From NCBI RefSeq assembly GCF_900110485.1, contig NZ_FODY01000015.1, forward strand, positions 1 to 64,000: 64,000 nt of DNA, in the 5' to 3' direction. This DNA comes from Propionispora vibrioides. Lineage in GTDB: Bacteria > Bacillota > Negativicutes > Propionisporales > Propionisporaceae. The position numbers were made by a program, and so were the translations under genes. Numbering within the stretch: the first letter of the stretch is position 1; the number at the start of each line of letters is the position of its first letter. Under the pieces are notes generated by a model. That model saw only the letters and a program-made list of their open reading frames with translations. It made no database searches and was not told where the DNA came from. Below, piece by piece: positions 1-8,954 of this stretch.

Positions 1-91
1 AACGAAGTGTTTTACCGATACTCTGGCCTATGGAATCAATAACACAAGCTTCATGATGTCGTTTGCCGACATCGATACCAACAAAAAACAT
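1..91 (-). CDS. IS110-family transposase, N-terminal part (cut by window edge)
   Basis: Reading leftwards from an ATG at 91, the first 30 codons give MFFVGIDVGKRHHEACVIDS followed by IGQSIGKTLR. The FVGIDVGK start, with the first catalytic Asp of the RuvC-like DEDD domain, is typical of IS110-family recombinases. A good ribosome site (GGAGGT, 99-104) lies seven bases upstream, so the start is secure. The rest of the gene is outside the window, so integrity cannot be judged. IS110 enzymes move a circular intermediate and leave no classical terminal inverted repeats; this is family knowledge, not something seen here. Confidence 0.85.
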   Translation of the reverse strand, partial: MFFVGIDVGKRHHEACVIDSIGQSIGKTLR

Positions 92-104
92 ATCACATAC
101 CTCC

Positions 105-300
105 AAGTGGTCGGTTCCCGCATACCTTTGCGATATACAACCTAGTTTGACATACGAAGATCGGGCGATGCCCTTCAACATCCAGCTCATTCGTAAACTC
201 TCGCAAAGTCGGGGCTACACTCTTTATACCGAGAACAAAGTCTCAAGGAGGATTTCGTAGCACTCCGACTCACACGAGAATATTATCTCAAAACTTGGAG
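105..300 (-). ncRNA. IS110 non-coding end, possible bridge-RNA region
   Basis: The roughly 200 bases upstream of the transposase start contain no convincing gene. They can fold locally: GGGC/GCCC with an outer GAA/TTC (156-176) forms a small hairpin. In the IS110 group the non-coding end upstream of the recombinase encodes the bridge RNA that recognises target and donor DNA. The position and length fit, but the outer element boundary, the core dinucleotide and the guide loops are not identified. The limits given are approximate. Confidence 0.4.
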
Positions 301-356
301 GATACGTGAACAGTTTATATTGGATTGTCTAATATCAATATACTAGGAGGATACTG

Positions 357-1517
357 ATGAATCTGCCAGTCGTAAATAAACAACGTGTGTATTTTCTTGA
401 TAACCTAAAAGCTTTTATTATTCTTTTAATGGTTGTGTTTCATGTTGCTATGGGATATACCACGTGGGATCTTAAATGGTGGACTGTAAACGATGTCCAA
501 AAGCACTCGTTCTTTGATTTATTTATATTAGAAACAGATGTATATATTATGCCTATCATGTTCCTGGTTGCGGGCTATTTCGCCCCTATGGTTTTGTTGA
601 AAAGAGGAGTATCGGGATTTTGGCAGGGTAAACTTAAACGTATTGTTATTCCCTGGGTTGGCGGAGTGCTATTCATTGCTCCCTTTGTTGCCTATAGTAC
701 TTTTTACAGCCGAATGGATACACCGCCCAACTATTTTTCCTTCTGGGCAACCGGCTTCTGGGGACCCTATTACCAACAGGCACAATACTGGTTTCTCGGC
801 GTGTTAGCCCTGTTCTTTTTATTACTAACAATTGCCTATCAAATCAATCCTGCCTATTTTAAAAAGTCGAATCAACTAGCTACTCCTTCGTTCTGGTTTT
901 TCCCGGCTTTTGCTTTGTTTACTGCGGCATCCTTTTTTATTGCTAATCTGTTCTTTTGGAATGATGCCTGGGTGAATGTCCAATTTTTATTCATGCTTCA
1001 GCCAGTACGCTTTATATTGCATTTATGTTATTTTGGGTTAGGCGTATATGCGTGGAAGCATTCCTGGTTTACCCCCGGTGGTTATAACCCCCGTTTACTC
1101 CCCTGGTGCATGTCCGCACTTATTATGTTGTTTGTTTTTCTGGCATACCGCGTTACCTTTACACTTATGCCTGATGTCCCGGTAGTCGCTAAAGTTGGTC
1201 ATGCCCTTACCCATGCTACCTTTTCTCTAACAGCCACATTTGCTTTAATTGCCTTATTCCAACGTTTTTTTGATAGTAATGCCTACTTATGGCGCAGGCT
1301 TGCCGCTAATTCTTATATTATCTTTTTTATTCACCAATGTGTAATTATCCCCATCGGCTGCGCCGTGCAAAAAATGCAAATCAATGTCTGGGTAAAATAC
1401 CTCGGTGTATCGCTTGTCACAGTGCTCCTATGTTTCTTAATTGCCGAATATGTAATTACCTATCTGCTATCTTTCGGAAAACAAAACCCAAACACCAACA
1501 CACAACTTCCCAAGTAA
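357..1517 (+). CDS. Acyltransferase-3 family membrane protein
   Basis: The 386-residue protein is rich in hydrophobic segments (about ten membrane spans). It begins with the acyltransferase-3 signature RVYFLDNLKAFIILLMVVFH, whose His lies near residue 31. Members of this family (OafA, OpgC, WecH type) transfer acetyl, succinyl or similar groups to surface glycans in the cytoplasmic membrane; the acceptor here cannot be predicted. Start ATG 357 has AGGAGG six bases upstream. The gene stands alone between the IS110 element and the convergent glpF, and its stop lies only 46 bases from the glpF stop. Confidence 0.8.
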   Translation: MNLPVVNKQRVYFLDNLKAFIILLMVVFHVAMGYTTWDLKWWTVNDVQKHSFFDLFILETDVYIMPIMFLVAGYFAPMVLLKRGVSGFWQGKLKRIVIPWVGGVLFIAPFVAYSTFYSRMDTPPNYFSFWATGFWGPYYQQAQYWFLGVLALFFLLLTIAYQINPAYFKKSNQLATPSFWFFPAFALFTAASFFIANLFFWNDAWVNVQFLFMLQPVRFILHLCYFGLGVYAWKHSWFTPGGYNPRLLPWCMSALIMLFVFLAYRVTFTLMPDVPVVAKVGHALTHATFSLTATFALIALFQRFFDSNAYLWRRLAANSYIIFFIHQCVIIPIGCAVQKMQINVWVKYLGVSLVTVLLCFLIAEYVITYLLSFGKQNPNTNTQLPK

Positions 1518-1563
1518 AGATGCGGAGGCCGTTAAATCACCGCAACATTGCCGCCTATCTATA

Positions 1564-2286
1564 TTAAATGATGCCAACAGCCCGGGCAATCCCGTAGGAC
1601 AACAGTGCGCCGATGAACGGACCTACTACGGGAATCCAGGCATAGCTCCAATCTGAATCACCTTTGCCCGGAATAGGCAAAATAGCATGGGCCAGCCGCG
1701 GCCCCAAATCGCGGGCTGGATTAATAGCATAACCAGTCGTACCACCTAAACTTAGCCCAATAGACCATACTAAAATTCCGGCTAAATAAGCGCCTATTCC
1801 CGGCGGAAAGCTCCCCACATTTCTTGAGAACATGGCAAACACCGGTACAATCAACATAATCGTGCCCATAATTTCCGAAAATAGGTTGGCTGCCGTTTGG
1901 CGAATGGCCGGCCCCGTTGAAAATACCACCAAAATCAAACTATCTTCTGTTTCTGCCCAATGAGGCCAGAAATGAAGCCAAATCAAGCAGGCTCCGACAA
2001 ACCCTCCGGCAATTTGGCAAAGCATAATTACCATAGCCTGAGCAGGCTGATAAATACCCATCAGCAGTTTCGCCAGCGTTACGGCCGGATTGATATCCGC
2101 CTGGGAAGAACCGGTGGCAATTGCGCAAAATATACCGATCATTACGGCAAAAGCCCAGCCGGCAGTAATCACCATCCAACCGCTGCCTTCCGCTTTCGTC
2201 CGGCGCAAAACGACATTAGCTATAACACCATTTCCTAATATAATCATGATCATCGTACCAAAAAACTCACCAAAATATTCCGTCAT
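1564..2286 (-). CDS. glpF: Glycerol uptake facilitator (aquaglyceroporin)
   Basis: This MIP-family channel has 240 residues and six predicted membrane spans. Both half-helix motifs are present: NPA at residues 66-68 and NPARD at 189-193. The Asp after the second NPA-R is characteristic of glycerol-conducting GlpF proteins rather than strict water channels. It would let glycerol and other small polyols cross the cytoplasmic membrane passively. It lies 43 bases downstream of the sigma-54 activator gene on the same strand, so the two may be co-transcribed. No glycerol kinase or dehydratase genes are in the window. Confidence 0.9.
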   Translation of the reverse strand: MTEYFGEFFGTMIMIILGNGVIANVVLRRTKAEGSGWMVITAGWAFAVMIGIFCAIATGSSQADINPAVTLAKLLMGIYQPAQAMVIMLCQIAGGFVGACLIWLHFWPHWAETEDSLILVVFSTGPAIRQTAANLFSEIMGTIMLIVPVFAMFSRNVGSFPPGIGAYLAGILVWSIGLSLGGTTGYAINPARDLGPRLAHAILPIPGKGDSDWSYAWIPVVGPFIGALLSYGIARAVGII

Positions 2287-2329
2287 ATTTTAAAATTCCC
2301 CTTTCAAGTAGCCCTCTTAGCAGCTATTG

Positions 2330-3790
2330 TCATTTATCAACTCCATATTTTTGGACCTTAGCCGCCACTGTTTTACGGGTAATTCCCAAGGCTTTTCCGA
2401 CCGCGGTATAGCTTCCATATCGTTCCAAAGCAGCTTTAATGATATGTTTTTCGTAGTCGGCCAAGGAAAATAATTCTCCCTGCATGATTGCCCCATAGAG
2501 ATCGTCGGCCTCAACATTCATGCTGGACATTTCCTTGCAATAACAGCACTCTGGTATGTCATCCAGCTCAATATAGAGACTGTCGGTCAACGCTACCATT
2601 CTTTCCATAATATTTTGCAGTTCCCGAACATTTCCCGGCCAATCATAACAGATAAGAGCATCCATGGCAGCTTTCTTAATGCCAATAACCTGCTTGCCAA
2701 ATTCCCGATTAAATTTTTTCAGAAAATGATCCACTAAAAGGGGGATATCCTCTTTTCTTTCGTTAAGCGACGGTAAGTGTATGGGAATGACATTCAACCG
2801 GTAATACAAATCCTCCCTAAACAATCCCTCTTTGACGATTTGTCCCAGATCTCGATTGGTAGCGGCAATAATCCTTGCATCAACGCGAATTGTTTCCTCG
2901 CCGCCTACCCTTTCAAAGCAGCCGTTTTGCAGTACCCTTAACAGCTTTGTTTGCATACTTAATTCCATCTCACCGATTTCATCCAAAAATATCGTTCCGT
3001 TGTGTGCCTGCTCAAACTTGCCAAGCTTCCGTTTTACGGCACCGGTAAAGGCTCCCTTTTCATGTCCAAACATTTCACTTTCTATTAAGGTTTCCGGAAT
3101 AGCGGCACAGTTTATCCGCACAAAGGCTCCCTGCGCCCGGGAACTGGCCTGATGAATACCTTCGGCGACCAGTTCCTTGCCGGTACCGCTTTTGCCACAG
3201 ATAAGTACTGTCGATTGAACATTAGCCGCCTTGGCAGCTACTTCCAGTGAGTCCAGCACTTTGGGACTCATCCCAATAAACCTTTCAAAAGCTTTGCCAT
3301 GCTTTATGGATCGAATCTTCTTCTGTTCAATTGATTCACTCCGCATCCGCTCCGAGTACCAGCCAGACTCTTTTTTCTCGCTTAACCGTTGTTCCAAATA
3401 CTTGACCTTATCCATGGCCCACTGCAACTGTTCTTTTACCGTGCTTATATCCTGCTCATCTCTCACCAGCAGAACAGCGCCGCCCACTCCCTTTTCCGGG
3501 TGCAAAGGTATAATGTCAATTACCGTACAGCCGCCATTCGTTCTGGGATTGTTGCTATAACTAAATGACAGCCTGGTAGAAAGGATTGCCGTGAAATTGA
3601 CACCCCGTGGTAAAAACTTGTCAATATTTTGTCCGATCATATGGCTGAGGTTCATCGTCTCCAACTGACACGAATTTACATACACAATATAGCCGTTTTC
3701 ATCTATAATACCAATTCCGTAAGGTAAAGCCTCCAAAATTAAACTCTCTTTTTCAGATAAAACATTTCTTGCAACGAAATCCCCCGTCAT
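2330..3790 (-). CDS. Sigma-54-dependent activator with PAS sensor domain
   Basis: In its 486 residues the protein has an N-terminal PAS-like domain (about 15-115), a short coiled linker, and an AAA+ sigma-54 interaction domain. The AAA+ motifs are Walker A GKSGTGKE (199-206), GAFTGA (246-251) and Walker B TIFLDE (266-271). A Fis-type helix-turn-helix is at the C-terminus (about 445-483). It should hydrolyse ATP to open promoters bound by RNA polymerase with sigma-54. The ligand sensed is unknown. ATG 3790 is preceded by GGAGGG. Its position directly upstream of glpF suggests control of glycerol or polyol use, which is inference; no -24/-12 promoter was located with certainty. Confidence 0.9.
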   Translation of the reverse strand: MTGDFVARNVLSEKESLILEALPYGIGIIDENGYIVYVNSCQLETMNLSHMIGQNIDKFLPRGVNFTAILSTRLSFSYSNNPRTNGGCTVIDIIPLHPEKGVGGAVLLVRDEQDISTVKEQLQWAMDKVKYLEQRLSEKKESGWYSERMRSESIEQKKIRSIKHGKAFERFIGMSPKVLDSLEVAAKAANVQSTVLICGKSGTGKELVAEGIHQASSRAQGAFVRINCAAIPETLIESEMFGHEKGAFTGAVKRKLGKFEQAHNGTIFLDEIGEMELSMQTKLLRVLQNGCFERVGGEETIRVDARIIAATNRDLGQIVKEGLFREDLYYRLNVIPIHLPSLNERKEDIPLLVDHFLKKFNREFGKQVIGIKKAAMDALICYDWPGNVRELQNIMERMVALTDSLYIELDDIPECCYCKEMSSMNVEADDLYGAIMQGELFSLADYEKHIIKAALERYGSYTAVGKALGITRKTVAAKVQKYGVDK

Positions 3791-4040
3791 GATTTCAATC
3801 CCTCCGGTACTGCAATAAAGCGAACAACCTTCGCCGCAGTTTATCCTGCTCCCGTAACTTAGCTACATACACCGTAGTACATCTTTTAATCTAATTTCAA
3901 AGCCAAATTGCCGTAATCCTTCCTTACCATGTATTTTTATGTAATTTTCTGCTTTCCTTGCTCCTTTTAAAGGAGTCGAAATATCAGGCTGATATTGCCG
4001 GTTATAGCAAATAATCCGTCTCATTAAACCAATTATAACA

Positions 4041-4079
4041 ATTGATCCTACCCATGAGTAAGACTAGGGTAGGATCAAT
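4041..4079. terminator. Strong hairpin between the DeoR and sigma-54 regulator genes
   Basis: A 13-base perfect stem (4041-4053 with 4067-4079) and 13-base loop lie about 55 bases beyond the DeoR-family stop codon, followed by AT-rich sequence. It probably ends the DeoR-family transcript. The rest of the 340-base gap between 3791 and 4132 shows nothing I recognise. Confidence 0.6.
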
Positions 4080-4132
4080 TTTATAGTGGTATGTGAACAA
4101 ACAACATATTAGTATCCAATCTATTGCACCTT

Positions 4133-4939
4133 TTAAACTAAAAATACCTCCACGCCCATCCGGCGTATTTTTTCAATCATATGTAAATCAGCCTGCTTAT
4201 CCGTAACCAGCATGTCTACATCACTAATATCACAGGCCTTGACAAAATATTCCTTGCCAATCTTCGTGTGATCTACAGCGATTACTTTCTTTTTGGCCTT
4301 TTTTATCAATACTTTTTTAATTTGGGCATCATCGATATCAGGTCCGGTTAATCCACTTTCCAAATTTAATCCGCCTACCCCCAAAAAGGCGATATCCAAT
4401 TGGAAATTACTGATAAATTCTAAGGCCAGTTGGCCATAAAATCCTTTTTTAGCGGCGATATATACGCCGGGTACAGAAATCAATTGAATGTCTTTCGCAT
4501 TGGCCAGCACATTCATGACTGCCAGTGAATGGGACAATACCACAATATTCTTCTTATCCATCACCGCTTCAGCGATGCTCTTGGGAGTTGAGCCGCAATC
4601 GATATAAACCGAATTGCCTTCTTTGATAAGTTCGGCACAAAAAGCCGCAATGTGGCTTTTCTCCGTTAGCAATCTTTTTTCCCGCACCATGACAGAAGTT
4701 ATGGCGGCTGTTCCTTCGTTGAGAACCGCACCGCCGTGCAGCAAGGTTACGATGCCTTGCTCTGCCAGCCGATTCAAATCCCGTCTTATCGTGACCGAAG
4801 AAACATCCAATTGCGCGGCTAATTTAGAAATACTTACGGATTTATTCTTTTGAAGCTCTTCTAACACACTTTTCCGCCTGTTTTTCGTTTGCATGACGGG
4901 CACCATCCAGTTTGAATATTCTGATAAATGTTGTTTCAC
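4133..4939 (-). CDS. DeoR-family transcriptional regulator
   Basis: A DeoR-type winged helix-turn-helix (KLAAQLDVSSVTIRRDLNRL, followed by the typical HGGA segment) is joined to a sugar-phosphate-sensing domain of the ribose-5-phosphate isomerase-like fold (the IDCGSTPKSIAEAV stretch). Such proteins usually repress sugar or polyol operons and are released by a phosphorylated intermediate. The longest frame starts with a GTG at 4939 without a visible ribosome site. An internal ATG at 4894 (MQTKNRRKSV) fits the family length better, with a weak GGATGG upstream, so the start is uncertain. It is divergent from the EIIA-like gene, its most likely target besides itself. Confidence 0.85.
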   Translation of the reverse strand: MKQHLSEYSNWMVPVMQTKNRRKSVLEELQKNKSVSISKLAAQLDVSSVTIRRDLNRLAEQGIVTLLHGGAVLNEGTAAITSVMVREKRLLTEKSHIAAFCAELIKEGNSVYIDCGSTPKSIAEAVMDKKNIVVLSHSLAVMNVLANAKDIQLISVPGVYIAAKKGFYGQLALEFISNFQLDIAFLGVGGLNLESGLTGPDIDDAQIKKVLIKKAKKKVIAVDHTKIGKEYFVKACDISDVDMLVTDKQADLHMIEKIRRMGVEVFLV

Positions 4940-5124
4940 CTGATAACTTGACTACTTTATTATATACAAATATCAAAAAGCAGGAAATACCTATCTTTTG
5001 CCTACTGAATTTACGCTTATGGAATTGATCTCGATTTTTCTCTTTTATAAAATGAAAGTGTAAAAGAAATTTCTTTTAACATCATTATGAATGGTGCGCA
5101 TCATTCATCTGGGGAGTAAGGAAA

Positions 5125-5562
5125 ATGAATATGCTGTTAGTTTCTAATGGGACATTAGCTGAATCACTCATAGAATCTATGCATAACTTCTTTTCGAAAC
5201 CGGACATCCGCTCGATATGTTTCCAATATGGCAATACCGGTGCTGCCAGGACTGAGCTGAAGCAGTATTTTTCAGAACGCTTGACCACCAAAGACAAGTC
5301 GTTCATTATTCTCTGTGACATGTTTGGCAATACGGCTTTCAACGAAACGATTCTACTATTGCACGAACTGGGCATACAGAAACAGGCCTTAATTATTTGC
5401 GGTATGAATCTGCCTATGGTTTTTAAATTGTACGGCTTAAAAGACTATTCCAATATCGAGCTATGCCGTTCCATTTATGAACAATCGGAGGATCGGGGAA
5501 TCATCCTTTGCAATCCTGCCGAATTTTTAGAACAGGTACATGGAGAAATGGATTGTGGTTAG
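5125..5562 (+). CDS. Orphan mannose-family PTS EIIA-like protein lacking the phosphorylated His
   Basis: The 145 residues follow the fold of EIIA-Man: an LLVSNGTLAES start, a central CDMFGNTAFNE segment (compare DTWGGSPFNA) and GMNLPMV (compare GVNIPM). Where EIIA-Man carries its phospho-acceptor His10 in GTHG, this protein appears to have Asn8. Phosphotransfer is therefore unlikely and a regulatory role more plausible. No EIIB, EIIC or EIID of the mannose family is nearby. GGGGAG stands upstream of ATG 5125. The gene is divergent from the DeoR-family gene and followed by its own terminator. Confidence 0.7.
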   Translation: MNMLLVSNGTLAESLIESMHNFFSKPDIRSICFQYGNTGAARTELKQYFSERLTTKDKSFIILCDMFGNTAFNETILLLHELGIQKQALIICGMNLPMVFKLYGLKDYSNIELCRSIYEQSEDRGIILCNPAEFLEQVHGEMDCG

Positions 5563-5604
5563 TCATTCAGGAATAAGAATTGACTTACACAGAAAATAAA
5601 AAAC

Positions 5605-5631
5605 CGGAGCGTCTTCTGCTCCGATTTTTTT
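5605..5631. terminator. Bidirectional rho-independent terminator
   Basis: CGGAGC (5605-5610) pairs with GCTCCG (5618-5623). T-runs follow on the plus strand, and a run of A precedes, giving T on the minus strand. It serves the EIIA-like gene and the convergent tautomerase gene. Confidence 0.85.
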
Positions 5632-5652
5632 ATGCAATTTTATTCTTAAACG

Positions 5653-5862
5653 CTAGTCTTTTAGGTACTTTTGCCTAAAAAGCATGATGGATTCTCCACC
5701 AATGCCCCAATTATCCACATCCACTTCGTCAATGACAACAACTGTAGTCATTGGATGCTTGCCCAATACATCCTGTAAAAGCTGCGTTGTTCCTTTTATC
5801 AGCTGTTCCTTTTGTTCTTTCGTCGCCCCTTCCCGGGTTATCCTGATATTTACATAAGGCAT
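5653..5862 (-). CDS. 4-oxalocrotonate tautomerase family protein
   Basis: The 69-residue protein starts MPYVNIRITREGATKEQKEQ, so the catalytic amino-terminal proline is exposed once Met is removed, as in 4-OT/DmpI-type tautomerases. Length and the LIKGTTQLLQDVLGK helix fit the family. Such enzymes form hexamers and use Pro1 as a general base on enol/keto substrates. The physiological substrate is not evident here. It is preceded by AGAGGGG and lies 44 bases downstream of the FMN oxidase gene on the same strand, so the two are likely co-transcribed. Confidence 0.85.
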   Translation of the reverse strand: MPYVNIRITREGATKEQKEQLIKGTTQLLQDVLGKHPMTTVVVIDEVDVDNWGIGGESIMLFRQKYLKD

Positions 5863-5906
5863 TTATATCCCCTCTTTCTGTTAGAGTACACTTACTACGA
5901 ATCTTC

Positions 5907-6863
5907 CTATAAATGCCAAATTAATTCGGAGTTGATCTTATCCAGCTTAGCACAATTCGTCAGACTCATCACCCGGCGCAATTCCTCGTTAGTACCGGCG
6001 ATAAGCTTTCGGACCCCCTCGGAACCATTTGCCGCTAATCCGGCCATCACCGATCTCCCGATCAGAACGCCATTCGCCCCTAAAGCAAGGGCCTTAAAGA
6101 CGTCTACGCCCCTTTCAATGCCGCCGTCTACGAAAATTGGAATCTTTCCGTCAACTACTTTGGCAATGAGCGGAAGTATCTTAAGTGGCGGAACAGCGTA
6201 ATCAATGATATTTCCTCCGTGGTGGGAAACTACAATGGCTGACGCTCCAGCCTCCAGTGCTTTATAGGCATCTTGCTCACTCAGTATTCCCTTGAGTATA
6301 AACGGAAGCTTGGTCGCTTTCACAAAACTTTGAATGTCCGCCAATGTTTTGGGACTCATAAGATCGGGACGAATCAGGCTGTCTTTTGATTTACCGCCAA
6401 ACCCAAAGATCGTATCCATTCCGACGGCAAAGGCTCCGTATTTTTCAGCCTCGGCAAGTTTGGCAAAGATTAAGTCTTTATCCCGATACGGTTTGACTAT
6501 CTTGACTGTCCTGGCACCTGTCTCAATGATCGCCTTAAGTTCTTCCCCTTCCCCGATACCGACCCACATCACCGCGCCGGCCGCTTTCGCTCCTTTTGCT
6601 ACTTCCACCATGGGATTGGGACAGATCGCCCCCAGTCCTGAAAGAGCCGCCGTCATGACAGGGGTATCAAAGACATCACCAAACAAGCTCATTTGAGTAG
6701 CAGCTTCCACTGAGTCAATCGCCCGTATCTCTATTGTCAGTGAATCTATGTATTGATGGGTTATCCGGGAAGAACTGCCGGTTTCGGCCCCATTTTCTTT
6801 TAAATTGCCAAGGCCCAATTCCTTCAATTTACCTGCACCTTCAGCCAGTAATTTGCCAATCAC
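5907..6863 (-). CDS. FMN-dependent alpha-hydroxy-acid oxidase/dehydrogenase family protein
   Basis: The TIM-barrel has the signatures of this family: VVSHHGG with the catalytic His, and VDGGIERGVDVFKALALGANGVLIGR, which binds FMN phosphate. The product oxidises a 2-hydroxy acid (lactate, glycolate or similar), but the substrate cannot be read from sequence. The open frame extends to 6878. AGGAGA at 6870-6875 stands six bases before GTG 6863, and the upstream GTG has no ribosome site, so 6863 is preferred (318 residues). That is shorter than classical lactate oxidases and matches the short clostridial branch. It precedes the tautomerase gene. Confidence 0.8.
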   Translation of the reverse strand: MIGKLLAEGAGKLKELGLGNLKENGAETGSSSRITHQYIDSLTIEIRAIDSVEAATQMSLFGDVFDTPVMTAALSGLGAICPNPMVEVAKGAKAAGAVMWVGIGEGEELKAIIETGARTVKIVKPYRDKDLIFAKLAEAEKYGAFAVGMDTIFGFGGKSKDSLIRPDLMSPKTLADIQSFVKATKLPFILKGILSEQDAYKALEAGASAIVVSHHGGNIIDYAVPPLKILPLIAKVVDGKIPIFVDGGIERGVDVFKALALGANGVLIGRSVMAGLAANGSEGVRKLIAGTNEELRRVMSLTNCAKLDKINSELIWHL

Positions 6864-7010
6864 AGAAATTCTCCTCACAGTACATATTGAATATCTTACT
6901 TGATCCTGCGTCCTTCTATAATTTGAGAATCAACTTACCTATCTTCAGGTTGTTTTTTTGAATGTTAGTAAAAACAAAGGATACAGAAGCATATGGATAC
7001 GTCCTATTGC

Positions 7011-7406
7011 CTAAACTGTCAATATTTTCTTTTCCCCTGACATGGTTTGACATACTGCCTGAACCTCGTTCAAGCAAAATAGTTCAAACTTACCATCGCC
7101 TACAGCGTACATCTTACCAAGAGCAGGCATTACCTCAAGAGCCTTCCGCTGTGTTCCTTCCGTAGTGCATAGCACCGCTTTGCCACAGATGCGCAGAGTG
7201 TCGTAGTTGGCACCAACGCAACAGATTTCCACTTTAGAGTTATCAACAAGCTGCTTGTACATGTCTTTTTGATTGGAAGTACAAAAAGTCAGTTTCCCGT
7301 CATATTCCATGACAAAACCCATGGGCCGGACATGAGGCTGGTCTTTACTTGTTGTTGACAAATAAAACACCTTGTTTTCCTTTAAGAATTCCAGAACCTC
7401 TTTCAT
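7011..7406 (-). CDS. Pyridoxamine-phosphate-oxidase-like flavin-binding protein
   Basis: This 131-residue split-barrel protein begins MKEVLEFLKENKVFYLSTTS and contains QPHVRPMGFVMEYDGKLTFCTSNQK, typical of small FMN- or F420-binding stress proteins of the PNPOx/NimA group. The role may be reduction or binding of a small redox molecule; no substrate is evident. AAGGAG lies upstream of ATG 7406. It is divergent from the HxlR-type regulator with a 137-base shared promoter region, so regulation by that protein is likely. Confidence 0.8.
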   Translation of the reverse strand: MKEVLEFLKENKVFYLSTTSKDQPHVRPMGFVMEYDGKLTFCTSNQKDMYKQLVDNSKVEICCVGANYDTLRICGKAVLCTTEGTQRKALEVMPALGKMYAVGDGKFELFCLNEVQAVCQTMSGEKKILTV

Positions 7407-7543
7407 TGTGAATCACTCCTTTATATTTTCTTTTGTTTCTTGCTTGGTCCTATGGTATTATTTTATTATGAAATCAGTTTAATACAAGTACGCAGATTAT
7501 AATGACTAAGTATGAAAATCATACCAAAAAAAGGAGACCAGGC

Positions 7544-7933
7544 ATGAGCAAGAAAGTCATCGATGAAACCCATAACGAAGAGAATCTACTTTGCCCGATT
7601 CGCTATACTATAGATATTGTAGGCGGTAAGTGGAAGCTGCCGATCATCTGTATGCTCGCGAGCGGACTGCCGATAAGATACAGTACTATCAAACGTAAAC
7701 TGACGGGGGTTACAAATATGATGCTGGCTCAATCACTAAAAGAATTAGAAGCCTCCGGTATTGTTCACCGTGAACAGTATAATGAAGTTCCCCCCAGAGT
7801 CGAGTACACCTTGACCGAGAAGGGAAAAAGCATTCTTCCCCCCTTGGTAAAGCTGGCCGAATGGGGTACAGACCATATGCAAGAGGATAAGACCGGTGCA
7901 ACCTTCTGTGCCACATGCAAATCGATGAAATAG
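7544..7933 (+). CDS. HxlR-family transcriptional regulator
   Basis: The winged-helix protein has the HxlR pattern: CPIRYTIDIVGGKWKLPIIC, then YSTIKRKLTGVTNMMLAQSLKELE, and EVPPRVEYTLTEKGK in the wing. The frame is open from 7502, but AAAGGAG stands before ATG 7544, giving 129 residues. Family members respond to electrophiles or redox signals through cysteines; Cys residues occur in CPIRY and in the C-terminal CATC. It probably controls the divergent flavoprotein gene. A second HxlR protein occurs at 31.5 kb. Confidence 0.9.
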   Translation: MSKKVIDETHNEENLLCPIRYTIDIVGGKWKLPIICMLASGLPIRYSTIKRKLTGVTNMMLAQSLKELEASGIVHREQYNEVPPRVEYTLTEKGKSILPPLVKLAEWGTDHMQEDKTGATFCATCKSMK

Positions 7934-8006
7934 TTTTTATAGGTAATGTGAAATCCAATTGTAACAAATGATTGGCAGCCCCATTTTCTTAATCAAAATA
8001 AAAAAA

Positions 8007-8039
8007 ACGGAGCACTCATGCTGCTCCGTTTTTTTTTTA
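8007..8039. terminator. Bidirectional rho-independent terminator
   Basis: ACGGAGCA (8007-8014) pairs with TGCTCCGT (8022-8029). There is an A-run on the left and a run of about ten T on the right. It ends the HxlR-type gene and the convergent SDR gene. Confidence 0.9.
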
Positions 8040-8056
8040 CGTCTTAGGTCTGCAAT

Positions 8057-8797
8057 TCAGATAAAACCACCGTTGACCCGCAATGTTTGACCAGTTACCC
8101 ATTGCGCTTCATCACTTACTAAAAACTCAATAACATTGGCAATATCCTCCGGCTCACCCAATCGGCCAAAAGCATTCATTTGTTTCAGGGTTTCAATTTG
8201 CTGCGTGGTTTTTCCCACAGTAAAGAGTTCTGTATTAACCGGACCGGGCGCAACTGCGTTAATGGTAATTTTTTTAGGCCCAAATTCCTTGGCCAACTGC
8301 CGTGTGATTTGTTCAACGGCTCCTTTCGTCGCCGCATAAACACTATAGGTAGGGAACATGACTCCAGCCACCGAAGTTGAGAAATTTACGATTCTCCCCT
8401 TGTCTTCCATGAATTTCATGGCTTGCTGGCATGCAAAATAGGTACCTTTTACATTGATTGCAAAAAGCCTGTCAAACTCTTCTTCTGTCACCTCTGACAG
8501 TAATTTATATAAAATGACTCCTGCATTATTAATCAGTATATCCACTTTGCCAAATTGAGTAATGGTTTCGGAAAACAACCGTTCAACATCTTTGACATGA
8601 CTCACATCCGCTTGTATAGCAACAGCAGTCCCGCCTGCTTGGTTAATTTCTTCAACCACCTTGGCCGCTTTTTCGGGACTGTTAGCATAATTCACGGTCA
8701 CCTTGGCTCCCAGACCGGCTAATTGCTTAGCAATTTCACTGCCTATTCCTCTGGACGCACCTGTTACGATGGCTACTTTGCCGGCTAAACTTTTCAT
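8057..8797 (-). CDS. Short-chain dehydrogenase/reductase (3-oxoacyl-ACP reductase-like)
   Basis: The classical SDR has 246 residues with cofactor motif TGASRGIG (12-19), NNAG (90-93), a Ser-containing stretch NFSTS and the catalytic YAATK (Tyr154, Lys158). The Arg in the first motif favours NADPH. It resembles FabG, but its isolated position with an AraC-type regulator suggests a catabolic or detoxifying reductase rather than fatty-acid synthesis. The frame starts at 8806, but GGAAAGGG abuts that ATG and is well spaced for ATG 8797, which is chosen here. Confidence 0.85.
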   Translation of the reverse strand: MKSLAGKVAIVTGASRGIGSEIAKQLAGLGAKVTVNYANSPEKAAKVVEEINQAGGTAVAIQADVSHVKDVERLFSETITQFGKVDILINNAGVILYKLLSEVTEEEFDRLFAINVKGTYFACQQAMKFMEDKGRIVNFSTSVAGVMFPTYSVYAATKGAVEQITRQLAKEFGPKKITINAVAPGPVNTELFTVGKTTQQIETLKQMNAFGRLGEPEDIANVIEFLVSDEAQWVTGQTLRVNGGFI

Positions 8798-8954
8798 TTC
8801 GATCATCCCTTTCCAAATGTATACTATAGGGCATTAATTAACTTTTTGATGATTTGATTATATGATAAACATCATTCAAACAGGTAGCCTAGTCATAGCA
8901 AATCATTGCCTAATCCTGCAATGCAACTTATAATTTATTTATCAACCCAAGGAG

